Assembly (NCBI GenBank): GCA_020630875.1
Contig: JAHDIH010000007.1
Span: 158,403 to 222,402, forward strand
Length of the DNA stretch: 64,000 nucleotides
Direction of reading: 5' to 3'
From: Deltaproteobacteria bacterium
GTDB lineage: Bacteria; Myxococcota_A; Polyangia; Haliangiales; Haliangiaceae
The notes beneath the pieces are model-generated. The model did no database searches. It was given only the letters and a program-made list of their open reading frames with translations, and was not told where the DNA came from. Positions 26,654 to 35,980 of this stretch are shown here, one piece after another. Positions within the stretch are counted from its first letter, which is position 1. Each line of letters starts with the position of its first letter. Made by a program: the position numbers and the translations under genes.

Positions 26654-27571
26654 ATGGTCGATTTGAATCAAATGAGGATCTTCGTAGAGGTCGCACGCCG
26701 AGGTGGTATTGGTGCTGCAGCTCTCTCTCTCGAAATTCCCAAATCGACCGTAAGTTTGCGAGTAAAACAGTTAGAAGAACGATTGGGCCTTCGCCTGCTT
26801 CAACGCACCACTCGTCAAGTCACTCTCACCGGCAAGGGAAAGCACTACTTCGAATACTGTGAACGTATAATTTCGCTTGCAGAAGAAGCGGACCGCTCTC
26901 TTGCCGCGCTAAGAATCAAACCTTATGGGACATTGAGAGTTGCGTCCTTTCAACTCTTTGCTGATCTGTTTTTGACACCATTAATCACAGACTTTCTGGC
27001 ACTTCACGACGAGGTAGAGATTCAAACGATCATCTCAGAAGATTTAGAGGACCTGGTGGGGGAAAGTATTGATCTCGCTCTCCGTATGGGACCATTACAA
27101 GATTCTACTTTGATTTCTCGGCGCCTTGGTTGTTTCGAAACGGGGCTCTATTCTTCTACGGACTTCGCCAAGAGTCATCCTCCCCTAACACATCCTAACC
27201 AACTTGATAAACTACCATTGGTCGCGTACGGAAACTCCTGGACCGACGCGCCGTGGACTTTCCAGAAAGGAGAGCAGCGAGAAGACGTCCCCCTGCATGG
27301 ACGTTTCTTATCCAATAGCATCTTCATGGTGGCAGAAGCGACGTTACGCGGTGTAGGTATCGGAGGTTTTCCCAAACTGCTAGCGGAAAAATGGGTTAAG
27401 CAAGGAAAAATGGTACGCCTTCTTCCAGAGTGGGACACACCGAAATTACCACTGTACGCACTGTACGCGAGCCGCAACCAAATCGATCTGACGCTCAGTA
27501 GTTTTCTGGAATTCATCTACGAACGAATCGATTCAGATACTTTACGCAACCCGACTTTAGAAAGACTATAG
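26654..27571 (+). CDS. LysR-family transcriptional regulator
   Basis: 305 residues with N-terminal helix-turn-helix (GGIGAAALSLEIPKSTVSLR) and a LysR substrate-binding domain (LRVASFQLFADLFLTPLI; LALRMGPL). Divergent from hchA, sharing a 133-bp promoter with a perfect palindrome. It probably activates hchA and represses itself. It is the last gene of island 2 before the distal ssrA copy. Confidence 0.9.
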   Translation: MVDLNQMRIFVEVARRGGIGAAALSLEIPKSTVSLRVKQLEERLGLRLLQRTTRQVTLTGKGKHYFEYCERIISLAEEADRSLAALRIKPYGTLRVASFQLFADLFLTPLITDFLALHDEVEIQTIISEDLEDLVGESIDLALRMGPLQDSTLISRRLGCFETGLYSSTDFAKSHPPLTHPNQLDKLPLVAYGNSWTDAPWTFQKGEQREDVPLHGRFLSNSIFMVAEATLRGVGIGGFPKLLAEKWVKQGKMVRLLPEWDTPKLPLYALYASRNQIDLTLSSFLEFIYERIDSDTLRNPTLERL

Positions 27572-27665
27572 TCTTGCGGCTCCCCCCGTCTCTAACGATC
27601 TTACTGCTGAGCTTTCCTGGTTGGCGGAAATCTTAAAGTACCCATTTATGACGTCCTAAACAGCC

Positions 27666-27727
27666 ACACACGTAGATGCTTTTTGGGAACTGATTGCGGA
27701 CCCGGGTTCGACTCCCGGCGCCTCCAC
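27666..27727 (+). other. attR of island 2 (ssrA 3' end copy 3, 62 bp)
   Basis: 62 bp from ACACACGTAG to CGCCTCCAC match 5751-5812 with a single substitution (TTTTTTGG versus TTTTTGGG). This is the longest copy and is probably the original ssrA 3' end, displaced by the two insertions. Confidence 0.85.
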
Positions 27728-27778
27728 AATTTTCACATCGAACAGAGCTTGATGCTGCTTTTCTTAAAGCAATAGTTT

Positions 27779-28078
27779 TCAATAAACGCCCCCCAACCCC
27801 AATGCCTTGGTTGACGGCTTCATGCCATCGTTCTTGCGACACTTCGTAGCTTCAGGTAGCAAATTTTTACAGTCTTCATTGGCAACCTGCCTCTTCGCAA
27901 CGACTAATGAGATCGGTCTCGCAATCGTAGGTCTGCGAAGAAGTTCCCTACCACGCTTCTCACTAGGTAAAACCGAGACTACGTCGACCACTTCGAAACT
28001 TGTAAGACTCGAGTCACTTTTCGCTGGAGGCAAGAGCTGTGCGGCATTTTGTCGCGCAACACGAAAATTAGCGGCCAA
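27779..28078 (-). CDS. Possible hypothetical protein beside att site
   Basis: A 99-codon frame from TTG 28078 to 27779, basic, with two cysteines near residues 70-80 and no recognised domain. It has a hydrophobic-poor, low-complexity composition and competes with a similar-length frame on the other strand, so coding is doubtful. It occupies the gap between the island end and the menaquinone operon. Confidence 0.3.
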   Translation of the reverse strand: MAANFRVARQNAAQLLPPAKSDSSLTSFEVVDVVSVLPSEKRGRELLRRPTIARPISLVVAKRQVANEDCKNLLPEATKCRKNDGMKPSTKALGLGGVY

Positions 28079-28097
28079 GGGTCAGGATGTTTGATAG

Positions 28098-28115
28098 GTT
28101 CAAGATGTCTTGAAC
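28098..28115. promoter_or_regulatory. 8-2-8 palindrome at start of menaquinone operon
   Basis: GTTCAAGA TG TCTTGAAC, perfect two-fold symmetry. It overlaps the TTG start at 28110 and precedes the GTG at 28119. Probably the operator for the GbsR/MarR-type regulator encoded by the second gene of this operon. Confidence 0.6.
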
Positions 28116-29075
28116 TTTGTGAACATTCAAACAACTCCGTTCGTTAACCGCGTAGGAGAACGCATTTCGGAACAGTTGAGGGACAGCGAGAGTCATCCGA
28201 TATTGAGGCAAGCGACCGTGAGAATTTGTTCGAGCGGGAAACGAGCACGACCGAGACTTGTCTACCTTCTGGGAAAGACAGTTGGGGCGAATGAACAATC
28301 CCTTGCCAAGGTCGCTACAGCAGCAGAATTAATCCACTCAGCGAGCCTGCTCCACGATGACGTGATTGACGAAGGTAAAATTAGGCGCGGCATGCCGACC
28401 GCCAACGTCACGTGGGGAAATTCTGCGGCAATATTGAGCGGAGATCTACTTCTCACGATGGCACTGCGCGAGCTCGCTTCTCTCCCCCGTCCGATCACCG
28501 ACCGTGCCATATCAACAATTCAGCAAATGACAGTCGCGTCAATGCGCGAAGTTTCGAGTATCGGGAACTTCGCCATCGAACGAGGCGAGTGGACAAAGAT
28601 TGCCGAAGGAAAAACGGCTTCGCTGATGTCTTGGATTGGGTACTCTGCCGGACTGCTTGCCGAGAATCATGACGCAAGTACCCGTTTTGACAGAGCATGT
28701 CATCATCTTGGAGTCGCTTTCCAAATTGCAGATGACCTTCATGACGTCACAGAGACCGATTCGACCAAAATCCCATTTGCAGATCTTAGAAACGGCAATC
28801 CGTCGATCGTCACACTCGAGGCGATAAAACGAGCTCCGGAAATGCTCACCGCGCTCATGAAAGAAGAGTTACCAATGAGTCAAAATCGCGCCGAAATGTT
28901 CGGCAAAAAAGTAGTCGAAACAGGAGCGATTGTAGGGGGGGCATCTCTGTTGTTCAATGAAATTGGAATGGGCTTGTCCAAGCTAAAGCCATTTGAAAAC
29001 AACCGCTACGCACAGAAGGTGCTTTCTTGGGGCAAAAGTCTCGGAGAAAATTTTCTAGGAGTGATCAATGATTAA
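28110..29075 (+). CDS. Polyprenyl diphosphate synthase
   Basis: A 321-residue trans-isoprenyl diphosphate synthase with the first Asp-rich motif LLHDDVIDEGKIRRGMP and the second QIADDLHDV. It builds the long isoprenoid side chain (heptaprenyl/octaprenyl class, exact length not predictable) that MenA attaches to the naphthoquinone ring. First gene of the men operon; its 3' end overlaps the next gene by 8 bp. TTG 28110 or GTG 28119 is the start; the palindrome over 28110 favours the latter for translation. A GKRARP motif near the N-terminus binds the isopentenyl substrate. Confidence 0.88.
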   Translation: MNFVNIQTTPFVNRVGERISEQLRDSESHPILRQATVRICSSGKRARPRLVYLLGKTVGANEQSLAKVATAAELIHSASLLHDDVIDEGKIRRGMPTANVTWGNSAAILSGDLLLTMALRELASLPRPITDRAISTIQQMTVASMREVSSIGNFAIERGEWTKIAEGKTASLMSWIGYSAGLLAENHDASTRFDRACHHLGVAFQIADDLHDVTETDSTKIPFADLRNGNPSIVTLEAIKRAPEMLTALMKEELPMSQNRAEMFGKKVVETGAIVGGASLLFNEIGMGLSKLKPFENNRYAQKVLSWGKSLGENFLGVIND

Positions 29076-29658
29076 AGGTTACGTAACAAAAGACGGCTCT
29101 ATCGTCTCCTCAGTTGCCCCTTCCGAATTGGAAGAATGGGAGGAGCGACTCGTCGGTACCATAGGCGAACTAATTGAATTTTGGGGATTCAAACGAAACC
29201 AAGGCCGCGTATGGGCACTACTCTACCTTCGTGGTGAAGCAGTAACCGGGCCTGCTCTGCAAAAGCTGTTGGGATTATCGAAGGGCTCTGTTTCGACCAT
29301 CACCCGGGACCTTGAGCAATGGGGCGTCATCCACCGACTGCGTGTATCAGGACAAGCAGCTTGGCACTTCTATGCGGAGACAGAGTTGCTAGCGATGGTT
29401 TCTAACGTGCTGCAGAAACGAGAAGCAAAACTCGTGGACAAAGTTCTTGCCAATATTGACGACGCCATTGAATCTGCAAAAGACAGCAAATTCCCCGGTG
29501 ACCAGCGCCTCAATCGGCTAAAGCAAATGCGGCAACTAGCGCTTGCAATGCAAACTCTTCTCCGAGTTGTCGGACACACCAAAACTTGGAGCGATAAGAC
29601 GCTCAAAGCCATGACGAAAGTGCTCTCTCGTTGGAGCAAAAAAGGAGTACCTCTATGA
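29068..29658 (+). CDS. GbsR/MarR-type HTH regulator in men operon
   Basis: 196 residues. A winged helix-turn-helix is visible (RVWALLYLRGEAVTGPALQK, LGLSKGSVSTITRDLEQWG), followed by a long C-terminal helical dimer region, as in GbsR-type proteins of the MarR superfamily. It overlaps both neighbours (8 bp upstream, ATGA downstream), so it is cotranscribed with quinone genes. Probably senses a quinone/aromatic intermediate or redox state and binds the palindrome at 28098. Presence inside a men operon is unusual. Confidence 0.75.
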   Translation: MIKGYVTKDGSIVSSVAPSELEEWEERLVGTIGELIEFWGFKRNQGRVWALLYLRGEAVTGPALQKLLGLSKGSVSTITRDLEQWGVIHRLRVSGQAAWHFYAETELLAMVSNVLQKREAKLVDKVLANIDDAIESAKDSKFPGDQRLNRLKQMRQLALAMQTLLRVVGHTKTWSDKTLKAMTKVLSRWSKKGVPL

Positions 29659-30527
29659 CTTCACCATTCAATCCCGAATTGTGGGATGATGTCGATCTCG
29701 GACTAAAAGATGTCACCTGTCACCGATCTCGCAATGGCAAAACCGTTCGCGTGGCTTTCGATCGACCGGACGTGCGAAATGCCTTTCGACCGCAAACGGT
29801 GGACGACCTTTACCGCGCTCTAAGTTACGCCCGGGAAAACCACCACGTCGGTTGCGTTCTTCTGACTGGAAACGGACCTTCGTCGAAAGACGGTGAATGG
29901 GCATTTAGCTCCGGCGGAGACCAAGCAGTTCGCGGACAAGATGGTTACTACTACCAGGATCCGAGTTCCCAGCTCGGCAGATTGCACATTTTAGACGTAC
30001 AACGACTCATTCGTTTCATGCCGAAAGTGGTAATTGCTGTGGTTCCAGGTTGGGCAGTTGGCGGTGGCCATAGTCTTCATGTGGTTTGTGACTTGACCAT
30101 CGCTAGTCGAGAACATGCAAAATTCTTACAAACCGATCCAGATGTCGCCAGTTTTGATGGAGGGTACGGTTCAGCTCTGCTCGCAAGGCAAGTCGGACAA
30201 AAGTTTGCTCGGGAAATATTCTTTCTTGGTAAAACTTACAGTGCAGAACAAGCTCACCGAATGGGGATGGTTAACGAAGTTGCGACGCATTCTGAGCTTG
30301 AAAATGTAGCCCTCGATTGGGCTGAGCGCATCAATAGTAAAAGCCCAATGGCTATGCGAATGCTCAAATACGCCTTCAACCTACCCGATGACGGAATGGT
30401 TGGACAACAACTATTCGCCGGCGAAGCTACTCGTCTTGCCTACGCCAGTCCGGAAGCCAAAGAAGGTCGAGACGCCTTCCTAGAAAAGCGAAAGCAAAAT
30501 TTTGGCGACTTCCCATGGTTCTTTTAG
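29655..30527 (+). CDS. menB: 1,4-dihydroxy-2-naphthoyl-CoA synthase
   Basis: 290 residues of the crotonase fold, starting at ATG 29655 after AAAGGAG. The naphthoate-synthase-type region SSGGDQAVRGQDGYYYQD and the oxyanion loop GWAVGGGHSLHVVCD match MenB, as does the C-terminal KRKQNFGDFPWF. It cyclises o-succinylbenzoyl-CoA to DHNA-CoA in the cytoplasm. Overlaps the regulator by 4 bp. Confidence 0.95.
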   Translation: MTSPFNPELWDDVDLGLKDVTCHRSRNGKTVRVAFDRPDVRNAFRPQTVDDLYRALSYARENHHVGCVLLTGNGPSSKDGEWAFSSGGDQAVRGQDGYYYQDPSSQLGRLHILDVQRLIRFMPKVVIAVVPGWAVGGGHSLHVVCDLTIASREHAKFLQTDPDVASFDGGYGSALLARQVGQKFAREIFFLGKTYSAEQAHRMGMVNEVATHSELENVALDWAERINSKSPMAMRMLKYAFNLPDDGMVGQQLFAGEATRLAYASPEAKEGRDAFLEKRKQNFGDFPWFF

Positions 30528-30540
30528 AGAAAGGCATCGA

Positions 30541-31251
30541 ATGCACAACAGCGAAATCATAAGAAACGAAGGCTCTTGGAAAATGTTTAACCGCATATCC
30601 AAAACCTACGACCGCCTTAATCGAATTCTATCTGCCGGCACAGACGTCAGATGGAGAAAAAGACTTGCGAGAAGCGTGAACCTTCGTTCTGTTGACACCT
30701 ATCTTGATCTCGCTACCGGTACGGGGGATCAGCTATTTGCAGTTTGCAAAGAACTCTACGACATCAAGAAACCTGTGGGAACGGATATGTCGAGTGGCAT
30801 GCTTGATATCGCCAATCAGAAAAAGAAACGAAAAAAAATTAGCGCGGATTTTTTACTCGGCGATGCTATGAAAATAGACCTACCAGACTCCAGCGTCGAC
30901 TTAATTACAATGTCGTTTGGAATACGCAACGTGACCTCCCCGGCGCAGGTCCTTTCCGAGATATCCCGTGTACTGTCGCTTCGCGGCGAAGTTCGGATAC
31001 TAGAGTTCGGTCTACCCACCAATCGTCTGATACGCTCGGGCTACCTGACATACTTCAGACATCTGCTTCCTCGAATCGGGGGTCTTATTTCTGGAGACCG
31101 AGAGGCCTATCGTTACCTCAACCGCACCTCAGAATCATTTCCCGACGGCGAAGACTTCTGCTCGATGATGAAAGAAGCCGGCCTTTCAAACGTGTCATTC
31201 CGGTCGTTGAGCACCGGCGTCGCTTACCTTTACGCAGGAAGTAAAGCTTGA
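30541..31251 (+). CDS. menG: Demethylmenaquinone methyltransferase
   Basis: 236 residues of the UbiE/MenG SAM-dependent methyltransferase family. Visible marks: MFNRISKTYDRLNRILS near the N-terminus, motif I YLDLATGTGDQLF and the family signature SFGIRNVTSPAQVLSEISRVL. It adds the C-methyl group in the last step of menaquinone synthesis. ATG 30541 was chosen because AGAGAAAGG precedes it and it clears the menB stop. Overlaps menF by 4 bp. Confidence 0.93.
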   Translation: MHNSEIIRNEGSWKMFNRISKTYDRLNRILSAGTDVRWRKRLARSVNLRSVDTYLDLATGTGDQLFAVCKELYDIKKPVGTDMSSGMLDIANQKKKRKKISADFLLGDAMKIDLPDSSVDLITMSFGIRNVTSPAQVLSEISRVLSLRGEVRILEFGLPTNRLIRSGYLTYFRHLLPRIGGLISGDREAYRYLNRTSESFPDGEDFCSMMKEAGLSNVSFRSLSTGVAYLYAGSKA

Positions 31252-32537
31252 CCGAATGGGTGCATAGCGAGAAAGAAGCACTCGCGCGATTGCAAATCGC
31301 CCTGACGTTCAATGACACGTTAGATATTTCGTTCCCTGGTGGAAACGCGCTGAAATGGGCGCGGGGGATTGATTCCAAGCACTGCTACCTTTGGGAAGAC
31401 GAAAACCAAAGCATCGCTGGTATCGGTATCGAAAGGATGTTTGAGGCGCTTAGCGAGGATTCTTATCGTCGCTGTGCAGAGGATGTTGTCGACGCGATGG
31501 AAAACCGTTTTGTATTTCATTGGCGTCGTTTTGTCTCCGGAACATCAACTGAATGGGAACCGTTTGGCTTTGCGCGCTGGGTTTTTCCGGACATTACCTA
31601 CCGCAGTACGAAAACACATTCGCAAATCGTTCGTAGGGGCTCCCGGAAGATAGAACTGAGAAATGTTGTTTCCCCGACGAGCCCTACTCTTCAACAGGTG
31701 GCTGACTATGGCCAACGAAAAGTGTTTTCGCGCGCAGTAAATAGTGCCAAGCAAGCTTTCCTGGAACAACAACTTCGCAAAGTCGTCCTAGCCAGACGAG
31801 CCACCCACGAAGGAGCAAGCGACGCGTCCTACTGGAAATCCTTGGTAACCAAGATGCCGCGTCCTTCCGGAAGCTATCGCTTCTACCTGCAGCCCGGTGC
31901 GCAAACTGCTTTTTTGGGTGTGTCTCCCGAACGATTATTTGAGCGAAAGCAAAAGCACGTTGAAGTTGATGCTCTTGCCGGAACGACTCTAAGCGACGAA
32001 AGACCTGACTTAGCCAACCAACTCGCCGAAAAATTACTGAACAGTGACAAAGATCGCGTCGAGCATGACTTTGTAACCCAACACATTGACGACAAGTTGC
32101 GGTCGGTGGGTTTAGCCTTTAAGCGAGAGCCGACACCCGTAGTAAAAAAGCTCTCGTCACTCCAGCATCTGTGGACCCCCTATCATTTGGAGTCGAAATT
32201 GTCTGATGCAGAGCTAGCTGACCTGTTGCACCCAACACCTGCTATTTGCGGGATACCTAGTGAAACCGCGCGACATTTCATCGCGCAGCAAGAACACTTC
32301 GACAGAGGGCTCTACACGGGGTTGGTTGGGCTTGTCAGTAAGAATCATACGACAATGCTTGTAGCGCTCAGATGCGCTTTGGCCAATCACCACAAAATTT
32401 ATGCGTATGCTGGCGCGGGGATAGTCTCGAGCTCGGAAGCGGCCAAGGAGTGGGACGAAGTGGTTAACAAAGGACGTGTCTTCAGCCAGTTGCTCGACGA
32501 AGATAAAAAGGAACGGTTACTTGAGCGGCTTGCTTAA
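31248..32537 (+). CDS. menF: Isochorismate synthase
   Basis: 429 residues of the chorismate-binding (anthranilate synthase component I-like) fold. Marks are KVVLARR, FLGVSPERLFERK, VDALAGTT, HDFVTQHI, HLWTP-type and HPTPAICGIP, with YAGAGIV near the end. It turns chorismate into isochorismate, the first committed step of the pathway. Starts at TTG 31248, overlapping menG; the 3' end overlaps menD. Confidence 0.93.
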   Translation: MTEWVHSEKEALARLQIALTFNDTLDISFPGGNALKWARGIDSKHCYLWEDENQSIAGIGIERMFEALSEDSYRRCAEDVVDAMENRFVFHWRRFVSGTSTEWEPFGFARWVFPDITYRSTKTHSQIVRRGSRKIELRNVVSPTSPTLQQVADYGQRKVFSRAVNSAKQAFLEQQLRKVVLARRATHEGASDASYWKSLVTKMPRPSGSYRFYLQPGAQTAFLGVSPERLFERKQKHVEVDALAGTTLSDERPDLANQLAEKLLNSDKDRVEHDFVTQHIDDKLRSVGLAFKREPTPVVKKLSSLQHLWTPYHLESKLSDAELADLLHPTPAICGIPSETARHFIAQQEHFDRGLYTGLVGLVSKNHTTMLVALRCALANHHKIYAYAGAGIVSSSEAAKEWDEVVNKGRVFSQLLDEDKKERLLERLA

Positions 32538-34167
32538 CTCCGAGTGGGCACAACTGATAATGGACTCGCTGGTCAGTTGCGGGATATCAGATGTCGCGTT
32601 TTCACCTGGCTCTCGCAGCAGCGCATTGACGGTGTCTGCCGCAAGACATCCCAATATAACTACCCATACCTTTTGGGACGAACGTAACGCCGGCTTCTTT
32701 GCGCTTGGTTTCGCTAAAGCTACGGGCCTCGTGTGCCCGCTGATATGCACCTCTGGCTCGGCGGTTGCCAATTTCTTTCCTGCTGTGTGCGAAGCAAAAA
32801 CCAGTGGCTTGCCAATGCTAATAATTTCAGCAGACCGCCCTGAAGAACTCCATCACACCGGTGCTAACCAAACAATGATGCAATCCGGTATCTTTGGCAG
32901 CTTTGCAACTTCGCTGACGCTGAGTGCTCCTGAAAAAGACTATCCATTGCCACATGTAAAACATTTGATAGTTCATGCTTGCGAAACCACCAGTAAGGGA
33001 AAAGTGGTACACTTAAATACAGCTTGGCGGAAACCACTGGTTTCGGGTTCGCCTAAACCTTCTGCAGTAAGCACGCGCAAGACGTTGCCCGTGCGCACCC
33101 GCGCAATGCCATCTTCAGTTGCGGCCGTAGCGGACGTTCTCGCAAGTGCAGAGCGCGGTTTGATTGTGGTTGGTGCGGGGGTTGAACCAGCCCAAGTAAA
33201 AGCAGTTCTAAACTGGCCAACAGTGGAATGCTTATCGGTGATTCATCAACAAAAGCAACCTTATACCGCTCCCAACGCTTGGTGTTTGGAACACGAAATC
33301 ATGAATATTGTCCCTGACGTTGTTCTCCACTTGGGCGGTCCGATTGTTGGCGATAGGACCAGAGAGTACCTGCTGAAAAGAACCCACGCCTACATCGTAG
33401 TGGACCAGTTTGAACGCCTGCATCATGCCATTCCCAACGCGACCCACCGATTAACTTGCGATATTTCTGACTTTCTAGAACAACTGAGCTACCACCATTT
33501 CCCAGATGCCAATGCCGCGTGGTCCTCGAAGTGGGAGGATGCTGCGAATTCAATCGAACAAGCAATCAACAATGCGGCTGACTCTCACTGCGAACCGAGC
33601 TTAGCAAGACAACTATCTTTGCAGGTGCCGGAGAACTGGTGGCTGATGGTTGGAAACAGTATGCCCATTCGATACTTCAACAAATACCGTTGTCCCCGAA
33701 AGCGCCATGAGATTTTTTTCAACCGCGGTGTAAGTGGTATTGATGGTATTGTTGCGACAGCGTTGGGTATTGCAACAGCTCGAAAATCTCCAGGCCTCCT
33801 TTACCTTGGTGATGTGTCTCTTTTGCACAACCTAAACGCACTGGTAAAAATTTCGAAAAGTGACACACCAATTGTTGTCGTAGTGGCCAACAACGACGGT
33901 GGCGCCATCTTTAACCGTCTACCTATAGTGGAGCAAGATGATGTGTTTACCAGCCACTTTGTAACACCTCACGGAACGCACTTTTCCCCGCTGGCGTCCA
34001 GTCTGGGAATCAAGTCGATACAGATAGAAAATATTAAACAGCGGACGGAAGCACTAACAAAGCTTGCTTCCTCTTCCAACACGATGGTTGTCGAAGTCTT
34101 GCTAGACCCGAGGCAGGACAGAGTTTACGAAACGCAAATCGCGGATTCACTACAATGTCCCCGCTGA
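32521..34167 (+). CDS. menD: SEPHCHC synthase
   Basis: 548 residues, ThDP-dependent. N-terminal SPGSRSSALTVSAA and GSAVANFFPAVCEA are MenD signatures, and GDVSLLHNLNAL with NNDGGAIFNRLP is the C-terminal ThDP/Mg site. It joins 2-oxoglutarate-derived succinic semialdehyde to isochorismate. TTG 32521 is chosen because AAAAGGA lies just upstream; a frame-open GTG at 32476 would be far inside menF. Confidence 0.95.
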   Translation: MSGLLNSEWAQLIMDSLVSCGISDVAFSPGSRSSALTVSAARHPNITTHTFWDERNAGFFALGFAKATGLVCPLICTSGSAVANFFPAVCEAKTSGLPMLIISADRPEELHHTGANQTMMQSGIFGSFATSLTLSAPEKDYPLPHVKHLIVHACETTSKGKVVHLNTAWRKPLVSGSPKPSAVSTRKTLPVRTRAMPSSVAAVADVLASAERGLIVVGAGVEPAQVKAVLNWPTVECLSVIHQQKQPYTAPNAWCLEHEIMNIVPDVVLHLGGPIVGDRTREYLLKRTHAYIVVDQFERLHHAIPNATHRLTCDISDFLEQLSYHHFPDANAAWSSKWEDAANSIEQAINNAADSHCEPSLARQLSLQVPENWWLMVGNSMPIRYFNKYRCPRKRHEIFFNRGVSGIDGIVATALGIATARKSPGLLYLGDVSLLHNLNALVKISKSDTPIVVVVANNDGGAIFNRLPIVEQDDVFTSHFVTPHGTHFSPLASSLGIKSIQIENIKQRTEALTKLASSSNTMVVEVLLDPRQDRVYETQIADSLQCPR

Positions 34168-35006
34168 TAATGGCCATACGCCCCAAAACTCTGGGCGCAA
34201 CATTGGCACCGGTCCTGGCGGGAGCCGCTCTTTCTCTGCGAACGCCAGGAAGTAGCAAACTGGTTCTGTCGATGACACTTTTGTCCGCGCTGTGCCTGCA
34301 AATCGTTGCGAATCTAGTAAATGACTACAGCGATTTTGAAAAGGGGGCGGACAAGCCAGACCGGCTTGGCCCACCAAGGGTCACATCGTCTGGTCTTGTG
34401 TCTATTTCGAAGGTAAAGAAATATGCGACCTTCTTTACTGTAGCTGCTTTAGTTTTCGGCGTTCCTGTCGTGATGGCAGGTGGGATGCCAATCGTTGTCA
34501 TAGGACTTTGCGGTATTTTCTGTGCGTACGCTTACACGTCTGGCAAGTTTGCACTAGCTTATATTGGCGTGGCGGACTTTGTCGTCTTTGCATTTTTTGG
34601 CCCACTAGCAACCGCCGGAACATGCTATGTTACTGGCGGAACATTCAATGCCGAGGCGATATACCTTGGATGCGGTATTGGCTTGTTGGCCGTATCGCTC
34701 TTGGCGATTAACAATCTACGGGATATCAATCAAGACAGGCTTGTGAACAAGAAAACTCTCGCCGTTCGATTTGGGATAAGGTTTGCCGTATTTCAGGTCG
34801 TGATGTGCTTAATCGCAGGATCTTTGCTTACGCTTTGGCTTTCACCGCTAGCTGGAATCATATCTACGGTCTTTTCAATTCGAGCCCTTTCTATCGTTAC
34901 CTCCTGTGGAGCCCAAGGTACCGCTCTTAATCGCGCTCTCTCTGTGATTGGCATCTGCTTACTACTGCTAGGACCACTAGTTATCGTGGGAGAGCTATGC
35001 GCATAG
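34155..35006 (+). CDS. menA: 1,4-dihydroxy-2-naphthoate polyprenyltransferase
   Basis: 283 residues with eight to nine membrane helices, of the UbiA superfamily. The Asp-rich site NLVNDYSDFEKGADKPDR and a second polar loop NLRDINQDRLVNKKTLAVR bind the prenyl diphosphate and Mg. It attaches the polyprenyl chain to DHNA in the inner membrane. Overlaps menD by 13 bp and menC by 10 bp. Confidence 0.95.
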   Translation: MSPLIMAIRPKTLGATLAPVLAGAALSLRTPGSSKLVLSMTLLSALCLQIVANLVNDYSDFEKGADKPDRLGPPRVTSSGLVSISKVKKYATFFTVAALVFGVPVVMAGGMPIVVIGLCGIFCAYAYTSGKFALAYIGVADFVVFAFFGPLATAGTCYVTGGTFNAEAIYLGCGIGLLAVSLLAINNLRDINQDRLVNKKTLAVRFGIRFAVFQVVMCLIAGSLLTLWLSPLAGIISTVFSIRALSIVTSCGAQGTALNRALSVIGICLLLLGPLVIVGELCA

Positions 35007-35980
35007 AGTCTACCAGCGTCATTCGATCGAAAATATATTTCTGCGAGTCATTCCTGTTTGGGAAAAAGACTATTGATCGCAAAACAGTCGATTTCATAAT
35101 TCTCTCAGCGCAAGGCAATACAGGGATTGGTGAGTGTTCCCCTCTTTTTGTTCCTACTCCGGATCACAAAGAATGGGTAACTGTTTTCGAGCGTTTGAAA
35201 AACAATTTTTTGGGGGATTCTTTGCAAGAAGCGCTGAATACAGTGCGCGAGCTAGAAGTACGTCCGTGCATGCTGTTTGCGATCGAAATGGCAGTATGTA
35301 ACCTTTTCGCAAACATTTCAGGCCGCCGCTGGACATCCCTACTCCAAAATCCCCTTTCTGATAGAACACCGATCCAAGCACTTTATTGGAAAAAACGCCC
35401 ACTTGCATTTGAAGACCACGCCGCGCTCAAAATCAAAGTTGGCAGACGACACATTGCCGAAGATATAAAACTGCTTGAACATATACTTGAAAAGTATCCA
35501 CACCTGCAGATACGTTTTGACGGAAATCGTCTCTTAAGTTTCAATCAAGCAAGCGCGCTGGTAGCGCAGACCCAGCATCTAAATATTGTCTACGAAGAGT
35601 TGTGCCAGCAATCGTGGCGGCTCAAGGATAACTACAACTGCATTATTGCGCTCGATGAATCGATTCGAGATAATCCAGATTTGCTTTCTGTAGCGGACCA
35701 GGTTGTAGTAAAGCCTCAATCGCATGAGGAGCACTGGCAGTTGCAGAATGACGTAGTCATCAGCAGTAGTTTTGAAACGGGCCTGGGACTGGCCTATCTT
35801 GCACAACTTTCAGCATTGCGTTCGCCAGGTCAACCGGCGGGAATTGACACACAACGCCTCCTTGCTGCCCCCTCATTTGTTGTCGCGAATGGCGGTTTTG
35901 TACAGCTAGAGCGTATCGACCAAAGACTCAGAGAACTACACCAACACTATGAAAAAACTAAGAGACTTCCATGGATGTGA
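34997..35980 (+). CDS. menC: o-Succinylbenzoate synthase
   Basis: 327 residues of the enolase superfamily. Catalytic features: ALKIKVGRR (the KxK pair), IRFDGNRLLS and ALDESIRD metal-ligand strands, and VVKPQS lysine. It dehydrates SHCHC to o-succinylbenzoate. The protein starts with a short MRIESTSVIRSKIYF strand typical of the capping domain. Overlaps both neighbours. Confidence 0.93.
   Translation: MRIESTSVIRSKIYFCESFLFGKKTIDRKTVDFIILSAQGNTGIGECSPLFVPTPDHKEWVTVFERLKNNFLGDSLQEALNTVRELEVRPCMLFAIEMAVCNLFANISGRRWTSLLQNPLSDRTPIQALYWKKRPLAFEDHAALKIKVGRRHIAEDIKLLEHILEKYPHLQIRFDGNRLLSFNQASALVAQTQHLNIVYEELCQQSWRLKDNYNCIIALDESIRDNPDLLSVADQVVVKPQSHEEHWQLQNDVVISSSFETGLGLAYLAQLSALRSPGQPAGIDTQRLLAAPSFVVANGGFVQLERIDQRLRELHQHYEKTKRLPWM

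Noticed and set aside
27807..28094. 95-codon plus-strand frame between the att site and the men operon
   Set aside because: Antisense to another weak frame, no features; neither can be shown to code.
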